Origin: an uncultured beta proteobacterium | GTDB lineage: Bacteria > Pseudomonadota > Gammaproteobacteria > Burkholderiales > Burkholderiaceae | Direction: 5' to 3' | Length of the DNA: 64,000 bases | Assembly (NCBI GenBank): GCA_903875135.1 | Contig: CAIQUZ010000094.1 | Span: 34,249-98,248, forward strand | Shown here: piece by piece, positions 63,393 through 64,000 of the stretch | Layout of the letters: every line of letters starts with the position of its first letter | How positions within the stretch are numbered: the stretch's first letter is position 1 | The notes under the pieces: generated by a model | The model's input: the letters and a program-made list of their open reading frames with translations, nothing else | Databases searched by the model: none | Told to the model about the DNA's origin: nothing | Translations under genes and position numbers: made by a program

Positions 63393-63441
63393 GCTTGACA
63401 CTACTTATACAAGTATTACTATAAAAAGGTCTCTGTCAAGC
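63393..63441 (+). promoter_or_regulatory. Strong sigma-70-like promoter inside an inverted repeat
   Basis: TTGACA (63395-63400) and TACTAT (63417-63422) are separated by 16 bases, facing right. The element is enclosed by GCTTGACA/TGTCAAGC arms (63393-63400 and 63434-63441). No gene starts on the plus strand behind it; transcription would run antisense to the small membrane genes. Confidence 0.5.
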
Positions 63442-63462
63442 TTCTGAAAAAATGAGCTCAAA

Positions 63463-63615
63463 TTATTTTTTCTCATTGCTCGAGTTTAACCATTCTGCAA
63501 TCTCAGGAAAAGCGTCGCTAAAATTACCCATAAATTCTCTAATCATTAATATTAGCCCCAATATTAATAGGCAAAAGACTCCAATCGATATTATTAATAA
63601 AGTAGTGTTGCTCAT
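63463..63615 (-). CDS. 50-residue single-pass membrane protein (missed by ORF track)
   Basis: The ORF MSNTTLLIISIGVFCLLILGLILMIREFMGNFSDAFPEIAEWLNSSNEKK has one membrane helix and an acidic tail. Its ATG overlaps the stop of the upstream gene as ATGA, strong evidence of translational coupling. It is too short for the track's 60-residue cutoff. Function unknown. Confidence 0.7.
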   Translation of the reverse strand: MSNTTLLIISIGVFCLLILGLILMIREFMGNFSDAFPEIAEWLNSSNEKK

Positions 63616-63794
63616 GATTTTTTATTCAAAATGGCGGTTAATTTAAAGTAAATTCCAAAACAAAAAATAGATGGTACCCAAATGGCCGTAAAGATAGATT
63701 GCTCTCGATCTCCAATCACAAACCATAGGTAAGCAGAAGTAAGGAAAGAAATCACCACAGCAAGTAGAATAAGATAATCAGATTTTTTAAACAT
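63612..63794 (-). CDS. 60-residue membrane protein
   Basis: The ORF MFKKSDYLILLAVVISFLTSAYLWFVIGDREQSIFTAIWVPSIFCFGIYFKLTAILNKKS has two membrane helices. AAAGGG at good spacing precedes its ATG, and it overlaps the next gene as ATGA. It is the middle gene of a leftward trio. Family not recognised. Confidence 0.7.
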   Translation of the reverse strand: MFKKSDYLILLAVVISFLTSAYLWFVIGDREQSIFTAIWVPSIFCFGIYFKLTAILNKKS

Positions 63795-63812
63795 AAAAGC
63801 CCTTTATTAAAT

Positions 63813-64000
63813 TTATAAAGATTCTTCGATCCAATAGCCAATTGCACCGATAAGACAACCTGTTATTGCAACGGTTGCTAGGATACGAATGCCCGAGGAA
63901 AATCCAATAGCGAATAAATCCAAAGAAAATACATCCAAAAGCCCCATTAAAATGATTGCGCAACTTGCTAAAACCAAAATAAGACCAAAAGTTATAAATA
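63813..64000 (-). CDS. Partial small membrane protein running off the window
   Basis: The frame is open from the window edge to a TAA at 63813: ...FITFGLILVLASCAIILMGLLDVFSLDLFAIGFSSGIRILATVAITGCLIGAIGYWIEESL. At least two membrane helices are visible. Its start lies outside the window or at the internal ATG near MGLLDVF. It is probably the first visible member of the trio of small membrane proteins. Confidence 0.55.
   Translation of the reverse strand, partial: FITFGLILVLASCAIILMGLLDVFSLDLFAIGFSSGIRILATVAITGCLIGAIGYWIEESL

Noticed and set aside
63452-63646. 64-residue plus-strand ORF at the window end
   Set aside because: It is antisense to the 50-residue gene that is coupled by ATGA; no ribosome site and protein unlike any family. 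The plus-strand promoter before it is reported as a possible antisense RNA instead.

Overview
The window looks like a piece of a low-GC betaproteobacterial chromosome, most likely Polynucleobacter or a close freshwater Burkholderiaceae relative. This is an inference from three things: the gatCA | mreBCD-mrdA-rodA arrangement typical of Burkholderiales, the AT-rich coding style, and five separate Bug/TctC periplasmic solute-binding proteins, a family expanded in this group. I ran no database search. I found no complete tRNA, rRNA, CRISPR array, insertion sequence or prophage.

Layout. (1) 1-7.1 kb is housekeeping: gatA (cut by the window edge) and gatC leftward; the rod-shape operon mreB-mreC-mreD-mrdA-rodA rightward; then HU on the other strand across a shared terminator. 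(2) 7.2-12.9 kb holds a mixed set: dsbB plus a Gdt1-type cation exporter, DUF2721 and DUF3597 proteins, an outer-membrane protein, a small HEXXH protein and prfC. (3) 12.9-25.7 kb is a catabolic and transport region: four Bug proteins, an MmgE/PrpD protein, a TRZ/ATZ-type amidohydrolase, two 3-hydroxyisobutyrate-dehydrogenase-like oxidoreductases, an MFS exporter, a WaaE-like glycosyltransferase, an ArsR regulator, two small ORFs and an EamA transporter. (4) 25.8-37.3 kb is a cell-surface region: a leftward run of MBOAT acyltransferase, two SGNH hydrolases, a Pht5-like binding protein and a TPR-glycosyltransferase fusion, followed by an outer-membrane protein, an SRPBCC protein, a GT2 enzyme and a TPR/ATP-grasp protein. 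(5) 37.3-48 kb holds panD, an RsuA-type pseudouridine synthase, a lipoprotein, a UDG-family protein, an HTH-PAS regulator, a PhoD-type phosphatase, small membrane proteins, a TAXI binding protein with a membrane tail, a class II cytochrome c lipoprotein and an AbrB-family membrane protein. (6) 48-56.9 kb holds LprI-like and TPR secreted proteins, a His-rich protein with an outer-membrane partner, a secreted amidohydrolase, sodC, a histidine phosphatase, and a divergent LysR/sbtA pair for bicarbonate uptake. (7) 57-61.1 kb is a compact metal-stress block: a membrane protein, a Cys/His-rich peptide, a Met-rich Spy-like protein, a CopZ-like chaperone, a Crp/Fnr regulator and a cupin. It is bracketed by two decayed tRNA 3' ends in the same orientation, each followed by a terminator-like hairpin. 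(8) 61.2-64 kb holds a metallo-hydrolase, a fifth Bug protein across a perfect palindrome, and a trio of small membrane proteins (one too short for the ORF track, one running off the window).

How the genes work together. The mre/mrd operon is one elongation machine. The amidohydrolase, the two dehydrogenases, the MmgE/PrpD protein and their Bug neighbours plausibly form a pathway for uptake and degradation of a small carboxylated compound. The MBOAT/SGNH/TPR block plausibly makes an acylated surface glycan. The copper-type block, with its own Crp/Fnr regulator, looks like a small acquired stress module. The clearest unexplained signals are the paired pseudo-tRNA ends, several unassigned palindromes or competing hairpins, and a strong promoter-like sequence that points antisense into the small membrane-protein operon.
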